In this document: positions 23,388 to 33,238 of the stretch, in pieces
Numbering within the stretch: position 1 is the stretch's first letter
Layout of the letters: every line of letters begins with the position of its first letter
Assembly (NCBI RefSeq): GCF_002234535.1
Contig: NZ_CP022521.1
Location: 868,001 to 932,000 of the forward strand
Direction of reading: 5' to 3'
DNA from: Actinoalloteichus hoggarensis
Lineage (GTDB): Bacteria; Actinomycetota; Actinomycetes; Mycobacteriales; Pseudonocardiaceae
DNA: 64,000 nt
The notes under the pieces: generated by a model
Databases searched by the model: none
Told to the model about the DNA's origin: nothing
Seen by the model: only the letters and a program-made list of their open reading frames with translations
Translations under genes and position numbers: made by a program

Positions 23388-24701
23388 TCAGAACTGCGCG
23401 GCCTCCGTCGAGCCCGCCAGCGCGGTGGTGGACCCGCCGGGTGACACGGCGTTGCTGATCAGGTCGAAGTAGCCGGTGCCGACCTCCCGCTGATGGCGGG
23501 TCGCGGTGTAGCCGTGGGCCTCGGCCGCGAACTCGGCCTCCTGGAGGTCGACGTAGGCGGTCATGCCCTCGTCGGCATAGCGCCTGGCCAGTGAGAACAT
23601 CGCGTGGTTGAGGGAGTGGAAGCCCGCGAGGGTGATGAACTGAAAGCGGTAGCCCATCGCCGCGAGTTCGCGTTGGAAGCCCGCGATGGCGGCGTCGTCG
23701 AGATGCCGCCGCCAGTTGAACGACGGCGAGCAGTTGTAGGCGAGGAGCTGATCGGGATGCTCCGCCTTGATCGCCTCGGCGAAGCGGCGGGCGGTGTCGA
23801 GATCGGGTGTGCCGGTCTCCATCCACAACAGGTCGGCGTAGGGCGCGTAGGCCAGTCCTCGGCTGATGCACGGTTCGATGCCCGCCGTGACCCGATGGAA
23901 GCCCTCCGCCGTCTGTTCGCCGGTGAGGAATCGTCGATCGCGCTCGTCGACGTCGCTGGTGATCAGGGTCGCGGCCTGCGCGTCGGTCCTGGCGATGATG
24001 ACGCTGGGGACCCCGGCCACGTCGGCGGCCAGCCGGGCGGCCCGCAGGGTGCGGATGTGCTGGCCGGTGGGGATGAGGACCTTGCCGCCCAGATGTCCGC
24101 ACTTCTTCTCGGCGGCGAGCTGGTCCTCCCAGTGCACCCCGGCCGCGCCTGCCTCGATCATCGCCTTCATCAGCTCGTAGGCGTTCAGCACGCCGCCGAA
24201 GCCCGCCTCGGCGTCGGCGACGATCGGGGCGAGCCAGTGCGGCGACTCCGTGTGTCCCTCCGACCAGCTGATCTGGTCGGCTCGCAGCAGCGCGTTGTTG
24301 ACGCGCCGCACGGCCGCCGGGACGGAGTCGACCGGGTACAGGCTCTGGTCGGGATAGGTCTGCCCCGCGCGGTTGGCGTCGGCGGCGACCTGCCAGCCGG
24401 AGAGGTAGATCGCCTGGAGGCCCGCGCGGACCTGCTGCACGGCCTGATTCCCGGTGAGCGCGCCGAGGGCATGGACATGGCCGCCGTCCTCCCGGTGCAG
24501 CAGCTCCCACAGTCTGCGGGCGCCCAGCTCGGCCAGGGTGTGGCGCTCGACGACGGAGCCGCGCAGCCGGACCACGTCGTGGGCCGTGTGCTCGCGACGG
24601 GTGGTGCGCCAGCGCGGATCGGTGTCCCACTGGATGCGTAGTTCCGCCACCGCGTCGGCTCGTCGCGCTCGGATGTGTTCGCCGTTCGGACCGCTGATCA
24701 T
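23388..24701 (-). CDS. aceA: Isocitrate lyase
   Basis: Cleaves isocitrate to glyoxylate and succinate, the first step of the glyoxylate shunt needed for growth on acetate and fatty acids. The 437-residue protein has the usual length for the bacterial class. It shows [31 protein letters not shown] (metal-binding acidic residue), the active-site loop KKCGHLGG with the catalytic Cys, [17 protein letters not shown] and the C-terminal [10 protein letters not shown]. The frame is open far upstream, but ATG 24701 begins the conserved N-terminus. The divergent gene encodes a RamB-like regulator, which in Corynebacterium glutamicum represses aceA. An inverted repeat between them is the candidate operator. 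Confidence 0.97.
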   Translation of the reverse strand: MISGPNGEHIRARRADAVAELRIQWDTDPRWRTTRREHTAHDVVRLRGSVVERHTLAELGARRLWELLHREDGGHVHALGALTGNQAVQQVRAGLQAIYLSGWQVAADANRAGQTYPDQSLYPVDSVPAAVRRVNNALLRADQISWSEGHTESPHWLAPIVADAEAGFGGVLNAYELMKAMIEAGAAGVHWEDQLAAEKKCGHLGGKVLIPTGQHIRTLRAARLAADVAGVPSVIIARTDAQAATLITSDVDERDRRFLTGEQTAEGFHRVTAGIEPCISRGLAYAPYADLLWMETGTPDLDTARRFAEAIKAEHPDQLLAYNCSPSFNWRRHLDDAAIAGFQRELAAMGYRFQFITLAGFHSLNHAMFSLARRYADEGMTAYVDLQEAEFAAEAHGYTATRHQREVGTGYFDLISNAVSPGGSTTALAGSTEAAQF

Positions 24702-24785
24702 GGTGTCCGCCTTCCGTCGCTCGCCCGCCTGCCTGGTCACCAGCATCGGGCGGATCACGACGACCGCACCAGGATCGGACCTGGA

Positions 24786-24804
24786 AAGAACGGCACATGT
24801 TCTT
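24786..24804. promoter_or_regulatory. Candidate RamB-type operator between aceA and its regulator
   Basis: AAGAAC and GTTCTT form a perfect inverted repeat separated by seven bases, located 15 bases before the regulator start and 85 bases before aceA. It is an AT-richer patch in GC-rich DNA. RamB of corynebacteria also binds AAC-containing A-rich motifs, though the exact consensus differs. Confidence 0.5.
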
Positions 24805-24818
24805 CTAGCATCAAAGCC

Positions 24819-26288
24819 ATGGCGGGCTTCGGTTCGGAAGACTCGATGAAATTGGCGGCGGACCGCGACCTCATCACCCTTGGCAAACGGCTGCGGCACC
24901 TGCGGGGCCGTCGGGGACTGACACTGGCCGAACTCGGTGAGCGGGTGGGCCGGGCGCCGTCGCAGCTCTCGCTCTTGGAGAACGGCAGGCGAGAGCCGAA
25001 GCTGTCCCTGCTGCATCGACTCGCCGACGCCCTGGACGTGTCCATCGAGGAACTGCTCTCGGGGGAGGCGCCCACCCGGCGGGACGAACTGGAGATCGCC
25101 CTCGCCGAGGCGCAGCGCGACCCGCTCTACGCCTCGTTGGGGCTGGGGCATCTCAAGGTCGGCAGGCGGGTGCCCAACGAGGTGTTGGAACACCTGCTCG
25201 GCCTCTACGGCGAGCTGCGCAGCCGCAACGCCCGTCGCGCGGCCACCCCCGAGGAGGCGCGGCTGGCCAACGCGGCGCTGCGCAGCCGGATGCGGGAACA
25301 GGACAACTACTTTCCCGAGATCGAGGTGGCGGCGGCCCGCACGCTGGCGGCCGTCGGCTACACCGGGGGCGCGTTGTCCGAGGGCACCGTGATGTCGATC
25401 GTGTCGCACTGCGGATTCACCGTGCGCTACGTCCCGGACCTGCCCAGGACGGTTCGCAGCGTCACCGATCTCCGTCATCGGCGGATCTACCTCAAGCGCG
25501 AGTCGGTCGGGATGCACAGCCCCCGCACCATCCTGTTGCAGACCCTCGGGCACTTCGTGCTCGGGCACGCCCAGCCCAAGGGCTTCGCCGACTTCCTGTC
25601 TCAGCGCGTCGAGGCCAACTACTTCGCCGCCGCGACACTGATCCCCGAGTCGACGGCGGTGCCGTTCCTCACACAGGCCAAGACGGATCGCGATCTGGCG
25701 GTGGAGGACCTGCGCGACGTGTTCTCGGTGTCCTACGAGATGGCCGCGCACCGCTTCACCAACCTGGCGACCCGACACCTGGATCTGCAGGGACACTTCG
25801 TCCGCAACGACGAGACCGGCATCATCTACAAGGCGTATGAGAACGACGGCCTGATCCTGCCCACCGATCCGTCCGGCGCGATCGAGGGGCAGCGCATGTG
25901 TCGGCAGTGGTCGGGCAGGCGGGTCTTCGGCTCGCCGGACCGCTACTCGATCCACTACCAGTACACCGACAAGCCCAACGGGACCCACTGGTGCGTGTCG
26001 CACGTGGACCCGAACCGGGAGCGGAACTTCGCCATCACCCTCGGCGTCCCGTATGCCGACTCCCGTTGGTTCCGGGGTCGCGACACCACCAATCGGGCGG
26101 TGTCGCGTTGTCCGACCGGTGAGTGCTGCCGTAGGCCGCCGTCGGAGTTGGCGGGGCGGTGGGAGGGGCTGGCGTGGCCGTCGGCGCGGGCGAACTCCCA
26201 TGTGCTGTCGGCGTTGCCGCCCGGTCCTTTTCCGGGGGTGGACGAGACCGACGTCTACACCTTCTTGGAGCGTTACGACGCCGAGTGA
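24819..26288 (+). CDS. ramB: RamB/ScfR-type XRE regulator with ImmA-like and short-chain fatty acyl domains
   Basis: A 489-residue regulator of acetate metabolism. Residues 14-70 are an XRE helix-turn-helix ([20 protein letters not shown], then [20 protein letters not shown]). The middle contains an ImmA/IrrE-like peptidase fold ([15 protein letters not shown]), where HxxxGH replaces the usual HExxH, so proteolysis is unlikely. The C-terminal half is the ScfR domain with conserved Cys ([29 protein letters not shown]), which may bind a ligand or metal. ATG 24819 fits the family start; ATG 24846 is an alternative. It is divergent from aceA, the known RamB target, and is expected to control it and itself. 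Confidence 0.9.
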   Translation: MAGFGSEDSMKLAADRDLITLGKRLRHLRGRRGLTLAELGERVGRAPSQLSLLENGRREPKLSLLHRLADALDVSIEELLSGEAPTRRDELEIALAEAQRDPLYASLGLGHLKVGRRVPNEVLEHLLGLYGELRSRNARRAATPEEARLANAALRSRMREQDNYFPEIEVAAARTLAAVGYTGGALSEGTVMSIVSHCGFTVRYVPDLPRTVRSVTDLRHRRIYLKRESVGMHSPRTILLQTLGHFVLGHAQPKGFADFLSQRVEANYFAAATLIPESTAVPFLTQAKTDRDLAVEDLRDVFSVSYEMAAHRFTNLATRHLDLQGHFVRNDETGIIYKAYENDGLILPTDPSGAIEGQRMCRQWSGRRVFGSPDRYSIHYQYTDKPNGTHWCVSHVDPNRERNFAITLGVPYADSRWFRGRDTTNRAVSRCPTGECCRRPPSELAGRWEGLAWPSARANSHVLSALPPGPFPGVDETDVYTFLERYDAE

Positions 26289-26549
26289 GGCGGGGCGGCC
26301 GGAGCGAGGGTGTCCCCTCCGGTGGCTCCGGCGGCCCGGTGTGGCCTGGTTCGATCGGCGCGGCCCGGCGCGACCCGGTTCGATCGGCTGCCTTCGGTGA
26401 AGGGCACGTCGGGTCCCACCGGGGATCGGGCGCCGGGCCGGGCCGTGGTGGTGTGGTGGGTTCAGTGGCGTAGTCGGTCGAGGAGGGTGACGAGTGCGGC
26501 TCGGCTGCGGGGTGGCAGTGCGGCGGTGGGGAGGCTGTGGGGTGGCCGG

Positions 26550-27072
26550 ACAGTTCAAATCGACCAGCTCTATGCGGAGCTGCGCCGTGCCCATGCCTCA
26601 CTCGCCGACGCCCTCGCCGCCACCGTCCACGCCCACAAGGAAGGCGATCGACGACGGCACCACCACCTTCGACACCGCGACCACCGGCTCCACCCAACCC
26701 GCGGTCGATTCGGCCCGACACTGCGCCCTCGCCGCCACCGACGAGCTCCATGCCGCACGGACAGCCCTCCTCGCCGCACAACGCGTCTTCGACGCCTACT
26801 GCCACCAGATCGCCGGACACGGCATCACCGACGACACGACGATCAGCAATCAGCCCACCCGACATCCCGAGCCGCCACCCCACGGCACCGCCCGCCCGAC
26901 CGATCGCCCCGACACCCCGGCAGAGCGCTACGCCGCCGAGATCGGCGGACTACAACGCGGCGGCGCCAAGATCAGCCCCGATCGAGTCGTCCGCGTGGCC
27001 CGACACCAACACGGCCACCTGGTATGGCTGGAGGAAGGACATGTGGATAGGTCCGGGAAAGCGCACAGATGA
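26550..27072 (+). pseudogene. Frameshifted toxin-like protein remnant
   Basis: Two frames combine into one small protein. The first (to about 26640) encodes a helix, [20 protein letters not shown]. The second continues with HCALAATDELHAARTALLAA and AYCHQIAGHG. After a Pro/Thr-rich spacer it reads ERYAAEIGGLQRGGAKISPD followed by VVRVARHQHGHLVWLEEGH and stops at 27072. That last part resembles the front of small C-terminal domains (KISPxxVVRxxR...IVWLEEG) seen in actinobacterial toxin-like proteins, but the rest of the domain is missing. The frameshift near 26640 and the truncation mark it as a relic. The family is a guess from the motif. Confidence 0.4.
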
Positions 27073-27189
27073 TCCGTTCTCGGGTGCCCGCGGCGGGGGT
27101 GATCTCGACGGCTCGTCGGATGTGGCCGGGCAGGCGGGACAAGGACCCGTCTCGTGCGGAGCCGTTCCCGCCGGTCCTTTCCGGGGCGC

Positions 27190-27969
27190 TCATGCGGTCT
27201 CGGCCTGGAGGGCGGGGCCGAGGAGAAGCCCGCCGTCGATGACGTACTCCGATCCCGTGATGAACGACGCCTCCGACGACGCGAGGAACAGCAGAAGGCG
27301 GCTGACATCGATCGGCTCTCCGAGTCGGGGGACGGCGAACGGCTCGGGGGAGTAGAAGTCGGCGATCGCCGACACCGCGCCGGCCGCCGGCTCGTGAATG
27401 AAGGGGGTCGCGATCACGCCGGGGTGGATGGTGTTCACTCGGATCCGGTCGCGGCCGAGTTCGAGTGCCGCCGTTCGGGTGAGCCCTCGCACGGCCCACT
27501 TGCCTGCGACGTACGGCGCGTAGTGCGCCGTGCCGCCCAGGGCCATCGTCGAGGCGATGTTGACGACGGCTCCCCCCGCCGCCCGGCGCAGTGCGGGGGC
27601 GGCGACCTTCATGCCGAGGAAGGTCCCGGTGAGGTTGACGTCGAGGATGCGCGACCACGTGGCCTGGTCCGTGTCCTCGATCAGCGCGGGCGGGTTCTGG
27701 ACGCCGGCGTTGTTGACGAGCACGTGCAGGGCGCCGAAGACGCTCTCGGCGGCCTGCACGGCGGCGCACCACGAGCTCTCATCGGTGACGTCGAGGCGGG
27801 TGAAGCGAGCACGAGCCCCGAGCTCGTCGGCCAGGGCGGCGCCACGTTCGGCGTCGAGGCCCCCGATCACCACGTTCGCCCCTTCCGCGTGAAAGGCGCG
27901 TACGTGACTCGAGCCCTGGCCGCCGGTCCCGCCGGTCACGAGCACGGTCCGATCGTCGAAGCGGGGCAT
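27190..27969 (-). CDS. Short-chain dehydrogenase/reductase (3-alpha/20-beta-hydroxysteroid dehydrogenase-like)
   Basis: A 259-residue NAD(P)-dependent oxidoreductase with the classical SDR motifs: TGGTGGQG (nucleotide binding, about residue 12), LDVTDE, NNAG (about 86), the catalytic Ser in NIASTMALGG and YVAGK (Tyr and Lys, about 150-154), then PGVIATPF. ATG 27969 is preceded by GAAGGA. The gene is divergent from a TetR regulator and two palindromes lie between them, so it is probably repressed until a substrate-like alcohol, ketone or steroid appears. The real substrate is unknown. All catalytic residues are intact. Confidence 0.9.
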   Translation of the reverse strand: MPRFDDRTVLVTGGTGGQGSSHVRAFHAEGANVVIGGLDAERGAALADELGARARFTRLDVTDESSWCAAVQAAESVFGALHVLVNNAGVQNPPALIEDTDQATWSRILDVNLTGTFLGMKVAAPALRRAAGGAVVNIASTMALGGTAHYAPYVAGKWAVRGLTRTAALELGRDRIRVNTIHPGVIATPFIHEPAAGAVSAIADFYSPEPFAVPRLGEPIDVSRLLLFLASSEASFITGSEYVIDGGLLLGPALQAETA

Positions 27970-28034
27970 CGGCTGTTCCTTCGGTACGTGGACGACCGGC
28001 CGGGATCGCCGGTGATGAACGTCCGGCCGGTGGT

Positions 28035-28099
28035 GAGTCGATCGACTCGCCATGCCCGTGACCCTAGGTCGGCGGCAGTGGTGAGTCAAGCCACTCACC
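28035..28099. promoter_or_regulatory. Two candidate TetR operators
   Basis: GAGTCGATCGACTC at 28035-28048 is a perfect palindrome, and GGTGAGT at 28080-28086 pairs with ACTCACC at 28093-28099. Both share the half-site GTGAGT(C), as expected for two sites of one dimeric repressor, and lie between the SDR gene and the TetR gene. Confidence 0.7.
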
Positions 28100-28115
28100 T
28101 CGTATGCTCGGCCCC

Positions 28116-28760
28116 ATGAGCAAGGTCGTACCGACGTACCACCAGCGCGTCGCCGAGGAGAAGCGCGGGCTGATCCTGACGGCCGCGACCGCGCTGTTCC
28201 TCGAATCGGGCTACGACCGGACGTCGCTGGCGCGGATCGCGGAGCGCGCGGGCGTCTCGCGGGCCACCTTGTTCAAGCAGTTCCCGAGCAAGGCCGCCCT
28301 GTTCGACGCCATGGTCACCGAGTCCTGGTCGACCGCTGACGACGAGGAACCGCCGCAGGCAGGCAACGTCGTCGACGGGCTCGGCATCCTCGGTCGCCGC
28401 TACGCCGAGCTGTTGGGCCGCGCCCGGATGGCCGACCTGTTCCGGATCGTCATCGCCGAGCTGCCCCGGTTCCCCGAGCTGGCCCATGCGCAGTTCTCGC
28501 ACGGGAAGACGCCCTACTTCGAGTCCGTACGCCGCTACCTCCTGGCCGAACACGAGGCGGGAACGGTGCGGATCGAGGACGTGGACCTCGCGGCCACCCA
28601 GTTCCTGGGCATGATCTCCAACTACGTCTTCTGGCCGACACTCCTGGTGCCCGGCTGGCAGGTGAGCGCCGAACGTGTCGCTCAGGTGGTCGACGAGGCC
28701 GTCCGCACCTTCGCCGCCCGGTACGCCGCGACGGGACCGGCGGCGGCCACCGACGACTGA
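28116..28760 (+). CDS. TetR-family regulator
   Basis: A 214-residue repressor with a clear N-terminal helix-turn-helix (about residues 15-60): LILTAATALFLESGYDRTSL, then ARIAERAGVSRATLFKQFPSKAALF. The C-terminal part (RYAELLGRARMADLFRIVIA) resembles the AcrR-like C-terminal domain that accepts hydrophobic ligands. ATG 28116 is chosen because the earlier ATG at 28104 has no ribosome binding site. It is divergent from the SDR gene and should control both through the two palindromes upstream. The inducer is unknown. Confidence 0.9.
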   Translation: MSKVVPTYHQRVAEEKRGLILTAATALFLESGYDRTSLARIAERAGVSRATLFKQFPSKAALFDAMVTESWSTADDEEPPQAGNVVDGLGILGRRYAELLGRARMADLFRIVIAELPRFPELAHAQFSHGKTPYFESVRRYLLAEHEAGTVRIEDVDLAATQFLGMISNYVFWPTLLVPGWQVSAERVAQVVDEAVRTFAARYAATGPAAATDD

Positions 28761-28880
28761 GTCCCGCCGACCGCGACACAAGTCCCGCCGAGTCCGTCGA
28801 GCCCGTCGCGCGGCCCGACGGCCGCCGCCGGCGTCAGGCGAACGCCGTCCCACACCACCCCGCCAGCCGTCGCGGGCCGC

Positions 28881-30824
28881 TCAGTCGTTCGGCGCCCGGC
28901 CCTGTCGTACGGCGAACACGGCAGGCAGCAGCGAGGCCCCGAGCGCGATGATCAGACAGCAGCCCCCGACGGCCGCGAGGTCGCCCCACGGCAACACCAA
29001 CGGCGCCGAGGGCATCGACATCCGCACCGTCATCCAGGTCGCGATGGACGCCCCGGCCGCGGCCAGCCCGCCGAGCAGCACGCCGACGGCGCCGACCGAC
29101 AGCGACTCCCAGGCGATCATCCGCAGGATCTGGCCACGGGTGGCGCCCAGCCTGCCGAGCAGGGCGAACTCGCGGGTTCTGCTGCCGAAGGACATCAACG
29201 CGGTGTTGGCCACCGAGATGAGCGTGTACGTCAGGACGAAACCGGCCAACACGAGGGTGACCACCCGCTGCGCCAGCCGGTCCGTCGCCGTCAGCTCATC
29301 GAAGTACTCGTCCGTGGTGAGCACCCGCGCTGCCGAGTCGACCATCCGTTCGGTCAGGTCATCGTGGACCGAGGCCACGAGGCGAGGCGACTCCGTCCGC
29401 ACCCACACCGAGGACGTCTCGGTACCCGCCGAGTGCTCGCGCACCAGGTCGGCGGGGGCGAGGACGGGCAGGTGATCGCCCATCGCACCGCCCTCGAACA
29501 ACGCGGCGACGCGGACGGGCACGTCCGCCCCGTCCGGGAAGCCCACGCTCACCTCGTCGCCCACCGACCAGCCCAGCTCGTCCGCCGAGGCGGCGTGCAG
29601 GGCGACGGTGCCGCCGTGGAGATCGTCGAGAGTGCCGTCGGCGATCTCCACGGCGAAGGCCTGGTCGACGACGGCCGGGTCGACCCCCAGTACGTCCCGG
29701 CCGTCCATCGTCCAGGCACCGTCGATCCGCGACAGCGAGGCCCGCGTCGACACGGTGACCGCGGCCAGCGAGACGCCGGAGACGCCCGCCGCGTCGGCCG
29801 CCGCCGCGGTCGCGTCGACATGCGGTTCGACGTCGATCAGCACGTCACCGGCGTAGAAGGCCCGGCTCTCCGTCTCGCCCGCGACGACGAGGACGTTGAG
29901 CGTGCCCAAGGTCGACACCGTCAGCCCGACGGCGAGCAGCACCGGCGCGGCGGTGCCCGCGCTCCGCCTGCCCGAGGTGCGGACGTTGCCCGCCGCCAGC
30001 GAGCCCGTGGCGGTGGTGAGCCGGGCGGGCAGCGCGGTCACCAGCGTGGTCACCGGCCCGACGAAGACCGGGGCGAGCAGGGCCAGGCCGATCAACAGCG
30101 GATAGCTGAAGCCCATCAGCAGGACGATCCCGGTGACGCCGCCCTCGGTCATGCCGTAGGCGGCAACGCCGATTCCCATGGCGAGGAAGAACAGGCCCGC
30201 CGCCCAGCGCATCGGTCGCATTCCGGTGGGCTCCACCGACGCCTCGCGCAGTGCCTCGATCGGGCGGATCGTCGCGGCCCGACGGGCGGCGCCGACCGTG
30301 CCGAGCACCGCGACGGTCACACACAGCCCGATCGAGCCGGCCATCGCGCCGCCGAGCGTGTCGGCGGAGAGGACCACGCCGAAGGACTCCGGAGCGAACC
30401 CCTGGGCGGTGAGCACCGAGACGAGCAGAGTGGCGCCGGGCAGCCCGAGGAGGGTGCCCGCGACGCTCGCCACGAGGCTGACGAGCAGGCCCTCCAACAC
30501 CACCAGCCGACGGATCTGCCTGCCGGTGGCGCCGATGCCGCGCAGCAGTGCGAGTTCGCGTTCCCGGCGACCGACGGCGAAGGCGAACGTCGCGGCGACC
30601 ACGAAGATCGACAGGAACGCGGCGAGACTCGCGAACAGGCCCAGCAGAGAGGTGATCTCCTGGATCAGCTCGGCGTCGCCCGCGTCGAGACCGCCCGCGC
30701 GGGTGGAGAGGATGACCAGGATGGTCGAGGTCAGCATCGCCACGCCGCCGGTGAGCGCGATGAGGGAGCCGACGAAGGAGCCGAGCCGATGGCGGAGGGT
30801 CTGCCAGGCGATGTCGAGCATCAT
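28881..30824 (-). CDS. MacB-type ABC transporter permease (two FtsX domains)
   Basis: A 647-residue membrane protein. The first helix follows WQTLRHRLGSFVGSLIALTG; three helices form the first FtsX domain (about residues 50-180, with GRRERELALLRGIGATGRQI). Further membrane segments cluster in the middle (about 210-330), then comes an extracellular domain (about 330-520), and the second FtsX domain closes the protein (SFGSRTREFALLGRLGATRG, then three helices). The start overlaps the stop of the ATPase gene by four bases, so the two form one transporter. Such pairs export or shed peptides, antibiotics or lipoproteins from the membrane. The divergent two-component system is the probable regulator. 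Confidence 0.88.
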   Translation of the reverse strand: MMLDIAWQTLRHRLGSFVGSLIALTGGVAMLTSTILVILSTRAGGLDAGDAELIQEITSLLGLFASLAAFLSIFVVAATFAFAVGRRERELALLRGIGATGRQIRRLVVLEGLLVSLVASVAGTLLGLPGATLLVSVLTAQGFAPESFGVVLSADTLGGAMAGSIGLCVTVAVLGTVGAARRAATIRPIEALREASVEPTGMRPMRWAAGLFFLAMGIGVAAYGMTEGGVTGIVLLMGFSYPLLIGLALLAPVFVGPVTTLVTALPARLTTATGSLAAGNVRTSGRRSAGTAAPVLLAVGLTVSTLGTLNVLVVAGETESRAFYAGDVLIDVEPHVDATAAAADAAGVSGVSLAAVTVSTRASLSRIDGAWTMDGRDVLGVDPAVVDQAFAVEIADGTLDDLHGGTVALHAASADELGWSVGDEVSVGFPDGADVPVRVAALFEGGAMGDHLPVLAPADLVREHSAGTETSSVWVRTESPRLVASVHDDLTERMVDSAARVLTTDEYFDELTATDRLAQRVVTLVLAGFVLTYTLISVANTALMSFGSRTREFALLGRLGATRGQILRMIAWESLSVGAVGVLLGGLAAAGASIATWMTVRMSMPSAPLVLPWGDLAAVGGCCLIIALGASLLPAVFAVRQGRAPND

Positions 30825-31636
30825 CGTGCGGCCCCCGACCGCGGCAGGGAGCCGGTCGCCCCGGGCAGGTTCCCCGGCGGCATCCCCTCGGTGGCGGCCT
30901 CCAACCGGGTCAGCTCCGCCGCGATCCCCGCCGCGTCCGCACCCCGCAGCGTCGAGGCGACCCGGCCGTCGGCGAGGAAGACGACACTGTCGGCATAGGA
31001 GGCGGCCAGCGGATCGTGGGTCACCATGACCACGGTCTGGCCCGCGTCGTCGACCAGCTCACGCAGCAGCCCGAGGACGACTCGACCGGTGGCCCGGTCC
31101 AGCGCCCCGGTCGGCTCGTCCGCGAACAGCACCTCCGGTCGGCTGATCAGCGCGCGTGCCAGCGCGACCCGCTGCTGCTGCCCGCCGGACAGTTCGGCGG
31201 GACGGCGCCCGGCCCGATCCGCCAGGCCGACCCGGTCCAGCACCGCCATGACCTCGGCGCGCCGCGGCCGATGACCTGCGAGCCGCCGAGGAAGGGCCAC
31301 GTTCTGTGCGGCCGTCAGCGAGGGCAGCAGGTTGAACTGTTGGAAGACGAACCCCACCCGCTCCCGCCGCAGCAGCGTCAACCGTTCGTCCGACAGGGTG
31401 GCGAGGTCCACGCCGTCGAGCAGGACGGAGCCGTCGGTCACCAGGTCCAGCCCGGACGCGCAGTGCAGCAGCGTCGACTTCCCGGAGCCGGAGGCCCCCA
31501 TCACGGCGGTGAACGAACCCCGACGGAAGTCCAGGCTCACCGCGTCGAGCGCGACGACCCTGGCGGCCCCCTTGCCGTACACACGGCCCGCCGAGATCAT
31601 CCGCAGCGCGGCGTCCGATCGACTGGGTGAATTCAT
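30821..31636 (-). CDS. ABC transporter ATPase (MacB/LolD type)
   Basis: A 271-residue ATPase that powers the permease encoded downstream. Motifs: Walker A GASGSGKST, the Q-loop FVFQQFNLLPSL, signature LSGGQQQRVALARAL, Walker B VLFADEPTGALD and H-loop MVTHDP. The Q-loop sequence and the EPTGALD ending are typical of the LolD/MacB group. ATG 31636 is preferred; an in-frame start at 31708 would add 24 residues without homology. It is divergent from a histidine kinase gene, with about 130 bases between the starts holding the promoters of both operons. Confidence 0.92.
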   Translation of the reverse strand: MNSPSRSDAALRMISAGRVYGKGAARVVALDAVSLDFRRGSFTAVMGASGSGKSTLLHCASGLDLVTDGSVLLDGVDLATLSDERLTLLRRERVGFVFQQFNLLPSLTAAQNVALPRRLAGHRPRRAEVMAVLDRVGLADRAGRRPAELSGGQQQRVALARALISRPEVLFADEPTGALDRATGRVVLGLLRELVDDAGQTVVMVTHDPLAASYADSVVFLADGRVASTLRGADAAGIAAELTRLEAATEGMPPGNLPGATGSLPRSGAAR

Positions 31637-31768
31637 GCCGCAAGCGAAGTCGATGGGCGGGGTCGCGCACACGGGCAGCCGATCCACTTCCGGGGGTATA
31701 CCCCGCACTACCCGACGGCTCCGCCCTGGGCGACTGCCTCGCGGGTCGCGACTGCCTACGGTGTCCCC

Positions 31769-33238
31769 GTGCCTCCTGCCCCTCCACCGGGTGACGCCGT
31801 CGTGCCGGGTGACGCCGTCATGCCGATGGTCCCGTCGAACGTCGCGCCGCCGAGCGCGCCGACGACCGGCACGCAGCCCGAGGGCGCCCCGCAGCCGGGA
31901 CTCGGAACCTCCGACGCCGCCGAGGCGGGGGCCGCGCCGTCGCCACGGTCGGCCTGGGCCGCCTTACGAGCCGCCCCCTGGCGGTATCCGCTCACCCGAT
32001 GGCCCTGGCTGTGCCTGCTCTATCTGCTCACCGGAACGGTCATCGCGCCGTTCTGGCTGTTCAGCGCACTGGTGTTGGGGTTGACAGGAATCCTGCTGAC
32101 CCCCGTGGGCGGCGGGCTCGTGCTCCTCGCGATCCTCGCCCTGCTGGGACTGCCGGTGGCGGCGGCCGAACGGCACAGACTCCTGTGGATCGATCGGGAG
32201 CCGCTGCGCCCGAATCACCTGCCCGCGCCGCGCCGGGGGATGCTCGCCTGGTGGTCGCTACGCCTGCGGGAGCCCGCGACCTGGCGTGAGCTGGTGGCCA
32301 CGCTCCCGATCACGACGCTGTTCTGGGTCTTCGAGCTGGTGACGCTCATCGCCGTCCTGGTGGGGGTGGCCTGTCTCGTCGGCGTGCCCCTGCTCGCCCT
32401 GTTCGGCCCGGCCGACGCCGTGGCCTTCGACGTGCCGGTGACCGAGTCGCCGTTGCGCTGGCTCGGACCGCTGCTCCTGCCCGTCTTCCTGGTGTTCTCG
32501 GCCTATCTGGTCACCCCGGTGGCGGCGATCAGGGGGCGACTCACGCGGCTGCTGTACGGCGGCGCCGGGCCGGATCTCGGCGCGGAGCTGGTCGAGCTGC
32601 GGCGATCCCGAGCCCGGCTCGTCGACGGCTTCGAGGTGGAGCGCCGCCGGATCGAGCGGGACCTGCACGACGGCGCGCAGCAGCGGCTGCTCTCCGTCCA
32701 TCTCAGCCTCGGAATGGCGACGATCGCGTTGGAGGAGGAGAACGCCGACGGCGAGGCCGTCCGGCTGGTGCGCGGAGCGCAGGACGCGGCACGGGAGGCG
32801 TTGGCGGAGCTGCGCGCGGTGGTGCGGGGCATCCATCCCCGGGTGCTCACCGATCGGGGACTGCCCGCCGCCGTCGCGGAGCTGGGCGACCGGCTGCCGA
32901 TCGCGGTCACGGTGCGGATCGACCTGCCGGTCCGCCCGCCCGCCTTCGCCGAGGTGGCGGCCTACTTCGTGGTCGCCGAGGCGCTGACGAACGTCGTCCG
33001 GCACAGCGGGGCGTCCTCGGCCACGGTCACCGGCGGCCTGCGGGGCGCACTGCTCGTCATCACCGTCACCGACGAGGGTGACGGCGGAGCGGACCCGACG
33101 GCGGGCACCGGACTTCAGGGCTTGGTGGATCGGGCCGCGGCGGTGGGCGGCAGACTGTTGCTCGCCAGCCCGATCGGGGGACCCACCGTCCTGCACCTGG
33201 AGATTCCGTGTCCGTCGAGCCTGGAGTCGAGCGTCTGA
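31769..33238 (+). CDS. NarL-type sensor histidine kinase
   Basis: A 489-residue membrane kinase. After a Pro-rich cytoplasmic start, residues 85-250 hold about four membrane helices (LCLLYLLTGTVIAPFWLFSA, GLVLLAILALLGLPVAAAE and others), like the putative-sensor domain of actinobacterial kinases. The dimerisation/phosphoacceptor domain of the HisKA_3 type follows: ERRRIERDLHDGAQQRLLSV, with the His in DLHDGAQQ. The ATP-binding domain has VVAEALTNVVRHSGA (N-box) and GTGLQGLVDR (G-box). GTG 31769 is the first plausible start; ATG 31820 is an alternative. The response regulator gene overlaps by 31 bases. The signal is probably a membrane-active compound handled by the divergent exporter. Confidence 0.88.
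   Translation: MPPAPPPGDAVVPGDAVMPMVPSNVAPPSAPTTGTQPEGAPQPGLGTSDAAEAGAAPSPRSAWAALRAAPWRYPLTRWPWLCLLYLLTGTVIAPFWLFSALVLGLTGILLTPVGGGLVLLAILALLGLPVAAAERHRLLWIDREPLRPNHLPAPRRGMLAWWSLRLREPATWRELVATLPITTLFWVFELVTLIAVLVGVACLVGVPLLALFGPADAVAFDVPVTESPLRWLGPLLLPVFLVFSAYLVTPVAAIRGRLTRLLYGGAGPDLGAELVELRRSRARLVDGFEVERRRIERDLHDGAQQRLLSVHLSLGMATIALEEENADGEAVRLVRGAQDAAREALAELRAVVRGIHPRVLTDRGLPAAVAELGDRLPIAVTVRIDLPVRPPAFAEVAAYFVVAEALTNVVRHSGASSATVTGGLRGALLVITVTDEGDGGADPTAGTGLQGLVDRAAAVGGRLLLASPIGGPTVLHLEIPCPSSLESSV

Noticed and set aside
24702-26594. Long upstream extension of the isocitrate lyase frame
   Set aside because: It is antisense to the RamB-like gene; the conserved lyase N-terminus begins at 24701.
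29364-30998. Long plus-strand frame opposite the FtsX-type permease
   Set aside because: Product is Arg/Gly/Asp-rich without any fold; the opposite strand encodes a clear membrane protein.
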